DNA of 64,000 nucleotides from VXNE01 sp965205735 (GTDB lineage: Bacteria > Pseudomonadota > Gammaproteobacteria > Pseudomonadales > Azotimanducaceae): NCBI GenBank assembly GCA_965205735.1, contig OZ242179.1, positions 3,472,001 to 3,536,000 of the forward strand, read 5' to 3'. Both the position numbers and the translations under genes were made by a program. Positions 1 through 8,803 of the stretch are shown piece after piece. How positions within the stretch are numbered: the first letter of the stretch is position 1; each line of letters opens with the position of its first letter. The notes beneath the pieces were generated by a model that saw only the letters and a program-made list of their open reading frames with translations, made no database searches and was not told the origin of the DNA.

Positions 1-1254
1 ACCGGCCAGCCGTTCAGCCGGCGAGTCGTGAAGAGGATGTTGGCCGACGCGAGCGAACTGGCGGCGGACGAGAAGGTCGATCCGCTTGTTCGCGGTGGTC
101 TGCTCGCGATTCTCTCGGTGTGTGACTACCAGCGCGCGAGGTTTGAGTCCAGTCAGCTTATGGGGACCAGGGCGAAGCAGTGTTTCGCCCTGGCGGACAC
201 CGGCTACGGCACCGGATTTGTCGATTTCCAGCATGCTCTCGTTGCCATGGCCGAGGGCCGCGTTCGTGAAGCCATGGTTGGCTTGACGCGTGTCATGCCG
301 ACGGCAATTTCGGAAGTTTTCATCGCGGAACTCAAGCTTGAAAGTAACAGGTTGAAGTCTTCGGGACGCCGGTTGCGAAATCTCCACGCGCAGCTTCGCA
401 GCATTGGGGGGTGGTTCGATGTCCATGCCGCCGCCCTGGGCGTTGTCGCGGAGCTGGCGTTCGAGAAGAGCGGGACCGAAGGCGCATTGCAGATCGTGGA
501 GGAGTCGCTGGACCATGCCGCCACGGAAGATTTTCCGGGCCTGGTGCGGTACCTGTCGGCTCTGCGCGTTTCGTACCTTGTCGCCGATGGACGCGATGCG
601 CAGGCGAGCGCAGCCTGGCAAGAGGCACGGTTGCCTGATGACGACTCTGAGTTGCTCGACCTGGATGCGCAAACCTGGCGAGAGATGGAATCGCTTTGCT
701 GCGCGCGGATTCGACTGCTCGCGGCGCGGAGGGAATTTGAGGCTGCGCGCCGTCTGGCGGAAAAGTTGCGAGAAGCGACGCGCGAGCGGGGATTGATGCG
801 AACGCTGATGCGTTGTATCGCGCTATGGATGAGTGTGGAGTACCGTGCCGGAAACATGAATGCTGCCGCGTCACGGCTGCTTGAGTTTCTCCGCTTGGTG
901 CGCACCGCGGACTATCCGAGGCCGCTGGTGCGCGAACGGGAAATAGGTACTGCAGTGCTTCGGCGCGTCCTGCGTACGGCACTCAAGCCCGAGCTTCGAG
1001 CAACTGCCGAGTCCATGCTTGGGCAATTGGGTGCGGTGGATACTCCTTCGCACCAACGCCCCATGTACACCGCGCGTGAAATAGAGGTGCTGGAGCGCGT
1101 GGAACAAGGTCTGCGGGACAAGCAGATCGCCCGCTATCTCGGCCTCACCGAACACGGCGTGCGGTACCATCTCAAGAACATATTTCGCAAGATGGGCGCC
1201 ACTAGCCGAATGGATGCGGTACGGCGCGCCCGGGTTTTGGGTCTTATTCCGTAA
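1..1254 (+). CDS. MalT-like LuxR-family transcriptional regulator, 5' part cut off by window edge
   Basis: The frame is open from base 1 (417 residues visible), so the GTG at 28 need not be the true start. The last 65 residues form a LuxR/GerE helix-turn-helix, with YTAREIEVLE opening the domain and GVRYHLKNIFRKMGA as the recognition region. The rest is alpha-helical and TPR-like. It aligns along its length with the C-terminal half of the next gene (shared RYLSALRV, WREME and TLMRC blocks), so the two are tandem paralogues. In MalT-type proteins this helical part binds an inducer and the HTH binds DNA; the ligand here is unknown. The N-terminal ATPase expected from the paralogue would lie to the left of the window. 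The ORF ends 12 bp before the next start. Confidence 0.85.
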   Translation, partial: TGQPFSRRVVKRMLADASELAADEKVDPLVRGGLLAILSVCDYQRARFESSQLMGTRAKQCFALADTGYGTGFVDFQHALVAMAEGRVREAMVGLTRVMPTAISEVFIAELKLESNRLKSSGRRLRNLHAQLRSIGGWFDVHAAALGVVAELAFEKSGTEGALQIVEESLDHAATEDFPGLVRYLSALRVSYLVADGRDAQASAAWQEARLPDDDSELLDLDAQTWREMESLCCARIRLLAARREFEAARRLAEKLREATRERGLMRTLMRCIALWMSVEYRAGNMNAAASRLLEFLRLVRTADYPRPLVREREIGTAVLRRVLRTALKPELRATAESMLGQLGAVDTPSHQRPMYTAREIEVLERVEQGLRDKQIARYLGLTEHGVRYHLKNIFRKMGATSRMDAVRRARVLGLIP

Positions 1255-1266
1255 GACGCTGGAACC

Positions 1267-4014
1267 ATGGAAAAAGGCAACACCGGCACTGCCGATACCA
1301 TGTCGATGGCTTTCCCTTGGCTTCTGAGTGCCAAGGTGGCGGTTCCAGCGCGCGTCGATGCGTACTTCAATCGGTCCCGACCGTTCGAGTGGAGCGAGGC
1401 GACTGGCTCCGGAATCGTCGTGGTGCAGGCACCAGGCGGCTTCGGCAAGACGACGCTGCTTGCGGAGATCTACCGTCGCGAGCGTGAGCGCGGCGTGCTC
1501 GCCGCGTGGCTCACTCTGGACGAAGACGATACAGTCGAGGGCGTTGGCGCGTATCTCGCATACGCCTTCGAACGCGCGGGACTCGAAACACCAGGTGCGA
1601 GCGACGCATTTGAACATTCCATGGGGCTGGTTGCGCGAAGCATCGAGGCCCATGCGGAGCCCTGCCTGCTTGTCCTTGATGAGGTTGAGCGGGTCACGAC
1701 GGGTGTCGTTGCGGCGGTCGATTTCTTCTTGCGCCATTGCCCCAGCAATCTCCGCGTTGCGATAGGAATGCGGGAAAACCCGGGTCTCGACCTCGCGTCG
1801 GTCACGCTGAATGGGCGAGGTGTCGTCTTGACAGCCGACCAGTTGCGCTTCTCCAGACAGGAGATCGTCGATTTCTTTGGCGGGGAGCTGTCGCGACGTG
1901 AACTCGCCGACGTCACTGCGCGCACGGAAGGATGGCCTGTCGCCCTGCGTCTCTATCGCAACGTGAAGGCGGACGAAGCAAGCGCTCCTGCCGCCAGCGG
2001 ATGGGACGCGCGCGGCCTTGCGGGAGACGAGGGGATCGCGGCGAACTGGCTCGGCGCGCGACTGTTGCGCAACGTGGTGGGCGAAGAGCGCGATTTCCTG
2101 CTCGACATCGCCCTGTTCGACTGGATCGATATCGCGCTGGTGGACGACGTTCTGGGCAGGGACGACTCGATGCCCAGGACGACCGGCCTGTTATCGCTGC
2201 AAGGACTCATCCAGCCGATGGGAGGCGATGTCGAGACACTGCGCCTGCACCCGCTGCTCGGGGAATACTGCGCAGCTCAGCTACAGCGCGAAGACCCTGA
2301 ACGGTACCGGCGGCTCCACCGTGAGATCGCCATCGCAATGGAAGGCCACGGCCAACTGCTTCCCGCCATGCGCCATGCCAGCGTTGCTGATGATGTTGGC
2401 CTGATCGGCGACATTCTGGAACGGGCGGGCGGGTTGAGACTGTGGCTGCGCGAAGGCATGACGCGACTGGGCGCGGCAGAGCGGTTCCTGACGCCGGATG
2501 TGCTCGAGGGTCATCCCCGGCTGGCGCTGTTGCGCTGCAGGATTCTCACGAAGAACGCCAGGCTGGCGGAGGCGCGCAAGCTGTACGAAAGCATCAGGGC
2601 GCAGACGCATGACTTCACGCAGGATCCGAATAGCGACTCGAACGTCACCCTGCGCGTGGATGCCGTCGTCGTAAAGGCCCAGCTTGCCGGTTTTGGCTGC
2701 ATGCCGATTACGTGCGAGTTGATTCGGGACGTGGAGGCCAGCCTGGATCTCGTGGAACGAGAAGGGGAACCGGATGCGGCGACGCTTGCCAATCACAACT
2801 TGCTCCTCTTCGTCGCGCACTGCCAGGCGGCACGATTCGGCCTCGCCCGCGAGTTCGCCACCGAGGCTCGAACACAGTACGCGCTCTGTGGCTCGCAGCA
2901 TGGTGACTTGCATGTGACGTTGCAATACGGCCTGCTCGCCATGGCGGAGGGTCGTGGCGGGGAGGCTGAAGGCAGCTACGAACGTGCGGGGCGGATCGCC
3001 AAGGAACACTTTTCTCGCGATGCCGGCCTGCCGCTCATTGTCAATGTCCTGTCGACGGAACTCGATCTTGAGCGCAACCGGACGGAAGGAATTGGAGCTC
3101 GCATATCGCAGATTCCGATGCCGTTGCGCGATGTCGCCGTATTGTTCGACGTGCGGGCGGCGGCCGTCGATGTGACCGCGGAATGGAAGTTCGAGACGGA
3201 CGGCGTGGAAGAGGCCCTGCAGGTGGTAGAAGAATCGCGCAATTTCGCCTTGAGCGAAGGACTCGTGAGCGCGGTGCGTTATCTGTCCGCGCTGCGGGTC
3301 GTCTACCTGATCGCGGACGAGCGGATCGACCAGGCGGCGAGGGCATGGCGCGGGGCCGGTCTGCCGGACGACTTGCCGAACCTGTTCGATCTCGATACCC
3401 AGTCCTGGCGGGAAATGGAGGCGATCTCGTGCGCATGGATACGGTTGCTCACGGCGCAGGGCCAGTTTGATGCGGCTCGCGAAGCGGCGGCCCGGCTGTG
3501 CGAGGTGGCTCGGAAGCGGGGCTTGGCGAGAACGCTCATGCGGTGCCTGGCGTTGTGGATGGGGCTGGAATACCGAGCCGGGCGCGAGAACGACGCCGCG
3601 GCGCGGTTGCTTGAGTACTTGAGCGCGTTCGGCGGTACGGACTACATCAAGCCGTTGGCGCGCGAACGCGAAACGAGTGCCCGCGTGATGAAGACGCTGC
3701 TTGGACTGGACCTGCAGGCAAGTATCCGTGAGATCGCGAATGTCGTTATGGAACAGCTCGGCGCGACAGTCGCGGATGCCCCGGCGCAACACTACACCGC
3801 GCGCGAAATCGAGGTCCTGGAAGGTCTGGGGCGGGGCGAGCGGGACAAGGAGATCGCCAGGCGCCTTGGCATTACGGAAAATGGCGTGCGCTATCATCTG
3901 AAGAACATCTACCGAAAGCTGGGTGCCACCGGCAGGGTAGATGCGGTGCGACGGGCACGTTCGGGCGGCGTGATTCGTTGTCGTACTACCGAAACCGGCA
4001 GCGAAAACTACTAA
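1267..4014 (+). CDS. MalT-like LuxR-family ATP-dependent transcriptional regulator
   Basis: This is a 915-residue protein, the usual size for MalT-class regulators (about 900). Domains in order are an N-terminal P-loop NTPase with Walker A APGGFGKTT at residues 55-63 and a Walker B-like CLLVLDE near 133-139, a long alpha-helical TPR-type sensor region, and a C-terminal LuxR HTH (YTAREIEVLEGLGRGERDKE, then GVRYHLKNIYRKLGA). Such proteins oligomerise with ATP and an inducer and activate nearby promoters. It is the intact tandem paralogue of the upstream gene. The next genes downstream (repeat protein, barrel, haem protein) are on the same strand and are plausible targets, which is inferred from position only. 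The final 17 residues run past the HTH and look unstructured. Confidence 0.88.
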   Translation: MEKGNTGTADTMSMAFPWLLSAKVAVPARVDAYFNRSRPFEWSEATGSGIVVVQAPGGFGKTTLLAEIYRRERERGVLAAWLTLDEDDTVEGVGAYLAYAFERAGLETPGASDAFEHSMGLVARSIEAHAEPCLLVLDEVERVTTGVVAAVDFFLRHCPSNLRVAIGMRENPGLDLASVTLNGRGVVLTADQLRFSRQEIVDFFGGELSRRELADVTARTEGWPVALRLYRNVKADEASAPAASGWDARGLAGDEGIAANWLGARLLRNVVGEERDFLLDIALFDWIDIALVDDVLGRDDSMPRTTGLLSLQGLIQPMGGDVETLRLHPLLGEYCAAQLQREDPERYRRLHREIAIAMEGHGQLLPAMRHASVADDVGLIGDILERAGGLRLWLREGMTRLGAAERFLTPDVLEGHPRLALLRCRILTKNARLAEARKLYESIRAQTHDFTQDPNSDSNVTLRVDAVVVKAQLAGFGCMPITCELIRDVEASLDLVEREGEPDAATLANHNLLLFVAHCQAARFGLAREFATEARTQYALCGSQHGDLHVTLQYGLLAMAEGRGGEAEGSYERAGRIAKEHFSRDAGLPLIVNVLSTELDLERNRTEGIGARISQIPMPLRDVAVLFDVRAAAVDVTAEWKFETDGVEEALQVVEESRNFALSEGLVSAVRYLSALRVVYLIADERIDQAARAWRGAGLPDDLPNLFDLDTQSWREMEAISCAWIRLLTAQGQFDAAREAAARLCEVARKRGLARTLMRCLALWMGLEYRAGRENDAAARLLEYLSAFGGTDYIKPLARERETSARVMKTLLGLDLQASIREIANVVMEQLGATVADAPAQHYTAREIEVLEGLGRGERDKEIARRLGITENGVRYHLKNIYRKLGATGRVDAVRRARSGGVIRCRTTETGSENY

Positions 4015-4245
4015 CGTCGCTACATACCGACTACCAACTTTTGGCTTCAGACTACTGAATTGGGCGATTGCGGCCTGTCCCGCCTCAAGCGACCATCTTT
4101 ATTTGGATAGCTGCCGCAAAGCGTAGGCCGGGCAGGCCGGATAGCTCCGTTGCTTCCCAACGATGGAAACTTGGGCTGCTGCATTGTGGCGGGCCGTCCG
4201 CCCTGCGGTAGATCTCCTTTCTATACGTGTACGCGCAACGCGACT

Positions 4246-4274
4246 GAGGGTGACTGTGACGAGGGTGACTGTGA
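4246..4274 (+). repeat. two tandem copies of a 15-bp unit upstream of the first repeat-protein gene
   Basis: The unit GAGGGTGACTGTGAC occurs twice head to tail (4246-4260 and 4261-4274), ending about 25 bp before the ATG at 4301. The surrounding gap 4015-4300 has no ORF I can support. It is the most AT-rich stretch nearby and presumably holds the promoter of the downstream module. Confidence 0.7.
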
Positions 4275-4300
4275 TGACAGCAGTCTAAGGTTTGATTGAG

Positions 4301-5299
4301 ATGAAGAAATTTTTCCTGACCAGACGCATCAAGCACATTCTGATCCCGGGTCTTTTGGCCCTGTTTGCGAGCCCCGGCGTGGCGAGCGCCGCAGAGGAGA
4401 GCAATTGGTTCGAGTCGTTGTTGGACCGGTCGAAGGCGAACGCCGAGGAGGGTCAGAACAACGTGACGCCGAGTCACGTATTCCGAGCGACCGAAGACCT
4501 GATCGCCGAGATCGAGGTCTTGAGAAACGAACTTGGCGTCTACGACTACCCCGTCGAAGCTGAACTGCCGGAAGACCGCGCGCCGGTTCATGTCTACGCG
4601 AAGACGCTGGAAGTACTGTCGAAGGTATCGCGCGTGCAGCGCCGGTTCGGCGTGACGCCGGGCGGGGTGGGTCAGATTCCCATCAAGGAGATCGACCCGG
4701 GCGACGTGCTTCGTAGCGTGAATGGCATCCTCGACGAGGTGCGGCGAATCAAGACGCAGATGGTTATCGAAAACGAGATCGAGCCTGCGGAGCTTGTCGG
4801 CAGCAAGACCGCGTCGATGGTCTACAAGAACCTGGCGGACGCTTCTTTCCTGCTCGACGGACTGCGCGGACGGCCGTTGACGCCAACCGATGTCTTCGGC
4901 AATGCCGTGGCAATCCTTGACGAGATGGAACTCATCGCGGCCAAGCTCAGGGTCCCGTTGCGGCTTGACCCGCCTGTGGTGGAAGGAAGCAAGAAGCCCA
5001 GGGATGTTGCCCAGCAGGTATTGCGGGCGACCTACAAGGTCGTCAACCTGCAGACGAGGCTCGGTATGGACGCCTCTGCCGTGCCGACGTTGACGCTGGT
5101 GCGTGTGACGCCGTCGGAAGTCTACGACGCAACCAACATCCTGATGGCGGAGATGAACCGCATCAAGGTGCATCTCGAAATCAACCTCCCGCGCGAACCC
5201 CGTCCGGACGCGAGGAACAAGAAACCGGAAGATGTATTCGGCCAAGTCATGCTGATCATCCAGAATCTGGACGTTATGGCCGAGGCCGCCTCGGCGTGA
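4301..5299 (+). CDS. exported protein built from eight 38-residue helical repeats (unknown family, paralogue A)
   Basis: I do not recognise this family. The ATG at 4301 is preferred over the TTG at 4292 because AAGG at 4287-4290 is correctly spaced. The 332-residue product opens with KKFFLTRRIKHI, a hydrophobic stretch and ASA/AEE, a standard Sec signal peptide cut near residue 30. The mature part is made of repeats whose motif xPx(D/E/H)V(F/Y/L) starts at residues 56, 94, 132, 170, 194, 232, 270 and 308: a period of exactly 38 except for one 24-residue unit. Each unit continues into a helix like ILxExxRIKxxL. It is likely a periplasmic alpha-solenoid or coiled-coil scaffold. The second copy at 7336 has identical repeat spacing. 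A barrel gene follows, so a cell-envelope role is inferred. Confidence 0.85.
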   Translation: MKKFFLTRRIKHILIPGLLALFASPGVASAAEESNWFESLLDRSKANAEEGQNNVTPSHVFRATEDLIAEIEVLRNELGVYDYPVEAELPEDRAPVHVYAKTLEVLSKVSRVQRRFGVTPGGVGQIPIKEIDPGDVLRSVNGILDEVRRIKTQMVIENEIEPAELVGSKTASMVYKNLADASFLLDGLRGRPLTPTDVFGNAVAILDEMELIAAKLRVPLRLDPPVVEGSKKPRDVAQQVLRATYKVVNLQTRLGMDASAVPTLTLVRVTPSEVYDATNILMAEMNRIKVHLEINLPREPRPDARNKKPEDVFGQVMLIIQNLDVMAEAASA

Positions 5300-5409
5300 T
5301 GCGCGCGGCCTTTGGTCGCGGTTCGGTCGCGCAAAACAACCAAACCGCAATCCTTGCAAGCCACATGGGCGGGCTCCGCCCGAGCCCACCCAAGCATTGG
5401 TGAGACCTG

Positions 5410-6627
5410 GTGAACTGCAATACTCACAAAATACGCTTTGTCTCCACGCTGAGTGCGGTCGCAGCGGCGGCTTTCGCTGCGACGACAGCGCAGCCGGCGT
5501 CGGCCGGGCTGCTAGAAGCTGTGCGGGATACGAAGCCCGCTTTCAATGTCCGATACCGCATGGAGACGGTTGATCAGGATGGTGTTGAAGACAATGCGCG
5601 CGCGTCGACGGCGCGGGCGCGCCTGTCGTGGATCATGCCGGCGACCGAGGGCTTTTCCGCCGGCATCGAAGGTGACTATGTGTTTCTCGTTGGAGACGAG
5701 AGATACAACTCCACCAACAACGGCCGCACGGAGTTTCCCGTGGTGGCGGACCCCACGGGCTTCGATCTCAACCAGGCGTACCTTCGATACCGCGACGACA
5801 GTCTGACGGTGACCATGGGCCGGCAGCGCATTGTCCACGGCGGACAACGTTTCGTGGGGGGAGTGGCCTGGCGGCAGAACGAGCAGACCTTCGACGCCTT
5901 GCGCGTGCGGTCCTCGCACGACAAGGCCAGCATCGATTACAGCTACGTGGCGAACGTCAATCGGATCTTCGGTCCCGACGACGGCGCGCAACCGGCGGAC
6001 TGGGAGGGGAATTCGCACCTGTTCCGGGTCGAGGTGAAGCCGGCGGAAGGACATGCGTTCGGCAGCTTTGTCTATCTTATGGATTTTCAGAACGACAACG
6101 GCCCGGCCAACGCCAACAGGACCTATGGGATCGACTACTCGGCCTCTTTTGGAGCCTTCGGTCTGTCCGCCTCCTTCGCTCAGCAATCGGATTGGGCCGA
6201 CAATCCGCGTTCCTACGACGCCGCCTACCACTCCCTTGAGGCGAGGCTGAAAGGCGGGCCGGTGACGTACACGGCGGGCTACGAAATACTCGGCAGCGAC
6301 GAAGGCGCGGCCTCCTTCCGCACGCCGACCGCGACCTTGCACAAGTTCCAGGGCTGGACCGACAAGTTCCTGGCCACGCCGCCGGCGGGGATCAAGGACT
6401 TCTATCTGAAAGCCGCCACCAAGGTTGGTCCGGCGGCCTTCGCCGTCGCGCTGCACGATTTCAAAGCGGCCGAGGGCGGTGCGGACTACGGTCGGGAAGT
6501 GGACATATCGGTCTCGTGTCCCCTGGGGGCGAAGCTTGGCCTGCTGTTCAAGCTCGCGCACTACACCGCGGACCAGCACGCGACCGACACCACCAAGGGG
6601 TGGTTCGTCGTCACGTACCGGCTTTGA
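5410..6627 (+). CDS. outer-membrane beta-barrel (porin / alginate-export-like), intact copy
   Basis: This is a 405-residue protein starting with GTG at 5410. An N-terminal signal peptide (alanine-rich, ending ATTAQPASA) is followed by FNVRYRMETV and alternating aromatic/polar strands throughout, for example LSWIMPAT, YLRYRDDSLTVTMGRQRI and GWFVVTYRL at the C-terminus. This pattern fits a roughly 16-strand outer-membrane channel related to the alginate-export/porin group. The substrate cannot be read from sequence. It lies 110 bp after the first 38-residue-repeat gene and 50 bp before the haem-protein gene on the same strand. A second, frameshifted copy at 8804-10002 is almost identical from codon 37 onwards but has a different signal peptide. 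Confidence 0.82.
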   Translation: MNCNTHKIRFVSTLSAVAAAAFAATTAQPASAGLLEAVRDTKPAFNVRYRMETVDQDGVEDNARASTARARLSWIMPATEGFSAGIEGDYVFLVGDERYNSTNNGRTEFPVVADPTGFDLNQAYLRYRDDSLTVTMGRQRIVHGGQRFVGGVAWRQNEQTFDALRVRSSHDKASIDYSYVANVNRIFGPDDGAQPADWEGNSHLFRVEVKPAEGHAFGSFVYLMDFQNDNGPANANRTYGIDYSASFGAFGLSASFAQQSDWADNPRSYDAAYHSLEARLKGGPVTYTAGYEILGSDEGAASFRTPTATLHKFQGWTDKFLATPPAGIKDFYLKAATKVGPAAFAVALHDFKAAEGGADYGREVDISVSCPLGAKLGLLFKLAHYTADQHATDTTKGWFVVTYRL

Positions 6628-6677
6628 TCCCGGGGCTCAAAACCTCGTGTCATCCATCATCTAGCCAGGAGGGCGCA

Positions 6678-7247
6678 ATGCGACCAATATTCATCATGAT
6701 CCTGACCCTCGGTCTCACCGTTCCCACGGTCGCCGAATCCGGTGGCGACGACGGGGTCCCGCACCGTCAGGTTGCCGATATGCTCTACGAATTGGCCTTC
6801 GCCAATCGCAAGACCTATACGAGGGATGTCGTGCAGCGGCTCACCCTCGAGGAGTCCGTGCTCACCGCCTCGGAGCACTACAAGGACGAGAAGGGTCTGC
6901 CGTTGCCGGCGCAAATGTTCCGTTTGGGTGCCGATGAGCTCTTGAAGAACACCGATGCGTTCTGGCTCTCTCTGCGCTCAGTCACTCCGATCAACTTTGC
7001 GAGTGGTCCTCTCACGCCCGCCGAGGAGGAAGGCCTGCAATTCGTCCTGGACAATCCCACCGAGCGTTTCTATACCGAGGAGAAAGATCTCAGCGGTCGG
7101 CGAGCCATGGTTGCGGTCTATGCGGATGTGGCGAGCGTCGAAGCGTGCGTCTCATGCCACAACGGTCACCCCAAGTCGCCAAGGAGCGACTTCAAGCTGG
7201 GCGATGTGATGGGCGGTGTGGTCATCCGCATCTTCATGGAGGAGTAG
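6678..7247 (+). CDS. Tll0287-like (DUF3365) single-haem c-type periplasmic protein
   Basis: The ATG at 6678 has a good ribosome site (CAGGAGG at 6666-6672) and gives 189 residues; longer in-frame upstream reading overlaps the barrel gene and is not credible. A signal peptide (MRPIFIMILTLGLTVPTVAES) precedes a domain with one CxxCH haem motif, CVSCHNGHP, followed by DFKLGDVMGGVVIRI. That pairing is typical of the Tll0287/DUF3365 family, periplasmic haem domains often used as redox or gas sensors or as small electron carriers. Its position between the two repeat-protein/barrel pairs suggests a haem-linked envelope function. No kinase or cyclase domain is attached, so a free-standing sensor or electron-transfer role is open. 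Confidence 0.82.
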   Translation: MRPIFIMILTLGLTVPTVAESGGDDGVPHRQVADMLYELAFANRKTYTRDVVQRLTLEESVLTASEHYKDEKGLPLPAQMFRLGADELLKNTDAFWLSLRSVTPINFASGPLTPAEEEGLQFVLDNPTERFYTEEKDLSGRRAMVAVYADVASVEACVSCHNGHPKSPRSDFKLGDVMGGVVIRIFMEE

Positions 7248-7335
7248 CGCTTGCCGTTTGCAGATATCCACGAAATCCACGCCGAGGCCCGGTCTATCCG
7301 GTAAGAGACTCTCGGCGGTAGTTTGGAGGAACTTA

Positions 7336-8361
7336 ATGAAAATGAAGCAGCGTTTATCGATACGACGCACGAAACATGCGACGGTGATGTGTTCGGTCCT
7401 GCTGCTAGCGGGCTCGCTTGGGCCTCAAGCTATCGCTCAAGAGAAGGAAGGCAGTTTTTTTGACAGGATTCTCGAATGGCTAAGCCCCTCATCGGAGACT
7501 ACGCGGGAATCCGAGCGCGAAGGGGCAACACCCAGCGAGGTCTCTCGGGCAGTTCAGGATTTGATCGCCGAGGTTTCCATATTGCGGGACGAGTTGGGTG
7601 TATCCGACTACCCGCCGCAAGCGGAACTACAGGAAGAGCGCACACCGATCCATGTCTACGCCAAGACATTGGAGGTGCTGTCCAAGGTTATCCGAACCCA
7701 ACGCCGGTTTGGCGTTCCGGAGGCCCAGACTCGTCAGATACCCTTCAAGGAAGTCAATTCGGGCGATGTGCTTGCGAATGTCGAGTACATCACCGACGAG
7801 ATCCGCAAGATCAAGACGCAAATGGTCATTGAGCGCGAGATAGAGCCGGCGGTTCTCGTTGGCGGCATGTCGCCTTCGTTTGTCTACAAGAATCTGGCGG
7901 ACGCGTCTTTTTTGCTCGACGGACTCCGCGGCCGGCCACTCACGCCAGATGATGTCTACGGGAACTGTACTTCCATACTCGATGAGATGGAGCTTATCGC
8001 TACGCGGCTTGACGTTTCGCTCGATCCTGAGTTTCCCGAGGTAGGGGAAGAGAAGAGGCCGAAGGAGGTGGCCCAGCAGGTCTTGCGGGCCACCTACAAG
8101 GTTATCAACCTGCAGACGGCGCTGGGCATGGATGCTTCGGGCGTACCGAGTCTGACGTTGGTGCGCGTAACTCCATCGGAAGTCTTTGACTCAACCAACA
8201 TGCTCTTGGCCGAAATGGCGCGCATCAAGTTTCACCTCGGCGTGGACGAGCAGCGCGCAGAGCGCCCCGAGCCGACCGGCAAAAGGCCGAAGGACTCATT
8301 CGCTTTGGTCCTCGGCATCATCAAGAACCTGGACAGGATGTCTGCGGCCGCTAGAAGCTGA
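7336..8361 (+). CDS. exported protein built from eight 38-residue helical repeats (paralogue B)
   Basis: The start at 7336 follows a perfect GGAGGA (7325-7330); the in-frame region upstream to 7216 lacks a ribosome site and overlaps the haem gene. The 341 residues begin with a signal peptide (basic start, VLLLAGSLGPQAIAQ). Repeat motifs begin at residues 65, 103, 141, 179, 203, 241, 279 and 317: spacing 38, 38, 38, 24, 38, 38, 38, exactly as in paralogue A. Whole blocks such as YKNLADASFLLDGLRGRPLT are shared between the two. The conserved 24-residue short unit shows that the repeat architecture predates the duplication. The family is not known to me. The partner barrel downstream is a pseudogene. 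Confidence 0.85.
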   Translation: MKMKQRLSIRRTKHATVMCSVLLLAGSLGPQAIAQEKEGSFFDRILEWLSPSSETTRESEREGATPSEVSRAVQDLIAEVSILRDELGVSDYPPQAELQEERTPIHVYAKTLEVLSKVIRTQRRFGVPEAQTRQIPFKEVNSGDVLANVEYITDEIRKIKTQMVIEREIEPAVLVGGMSPSFVYKNLADASFLLDGLRGRPLTPDDVYGNCTSILDEMELIATRLDVSLDPEFPEVGEEKRPKEVAQQVLRATYKVINLQTALGMDASGVPSLTLVRVTPSEVFDSTNMLLAEMARIKFHLGVDEQRAERPEPTGKRPKDSFALVLGIIKNLDRMSAAARS

Positions 8362-8450
8362 CTGGAATCTGGTCTGGTTCTTGCTCACAAGACTGCCGGT
8401 GCCCCGGAGCGGTGACGCTGCGGGAAATTTACGATGCAATGAAGTTGCAC

Positions 8451-8787
8451 TAGCCCGCATATCTCACCAAGTCGCTTGTTGGATTGTCGAATGTGATGCG
8501 TTTCAATCGGTTACTTCCCCATCTCCAACATCGTGCCGGGGGCAGACAGCGCTGCCGCGCCCTCGCACGGTGGGGCCGGGCCACGGGCGGAGCCGAAGGC
8601 ACCGACTGTGGGGCACTTTTGCCCGCGTGCGCGCACGTGCTCGCTACACCATATGGCACGGCTATGCTTCCGTCTCTCTTCTTGCGAGGGGTACCCCCTC
8701 GCGCTCCCCGGCTGAAGGCTCGCGAGCACGCGCACGCGGGCAAAATCCTGCGCGATCATCGCGGCCCTTGGTGAGATATGCGGGCTA
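8451..8787. mobile_element. R1: 337-bp MITE-like element with perfect 20-bp terminal inverted repeats
   Basis: The left end tagcccgcatatctcaccaa (8451-8470) is exactly inverted at 8768-8787. No credible ORF or transposase lies inside, so it is a candidate miniature inverted-repeat element. It fills most of the 440-bp gap between paralogue B and the barrel pseudogene. Internal sequence recurs in reverse orientation at about 56595-56849, as a shorter version within the Rieske gene (17473-17626), and a 38-bp core module (8684-8721) recurs at 34806-34843. Both ends lie in a CTAG context. The rest of the gap (8362-8450, 8788-8803) shows nothing else. Confidence 0.75.
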
Positions 8788-8803
8788 GATCGGATCCGAA
8801 CAC

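Noticed and set aside
2281..3897. 538-residue ORF on the minus strand
   Set aside because: It is a high-GC antisense shadow of the MalT-like regulator, with no recognisable domain or ribosome site.
5512..6579. 355-residue minus-strand ORF over the barrel gene
   Set aside because: It is a shadow of the barrel; the same antisense ORF appears over the pseudogene because the DNA is duplicated.
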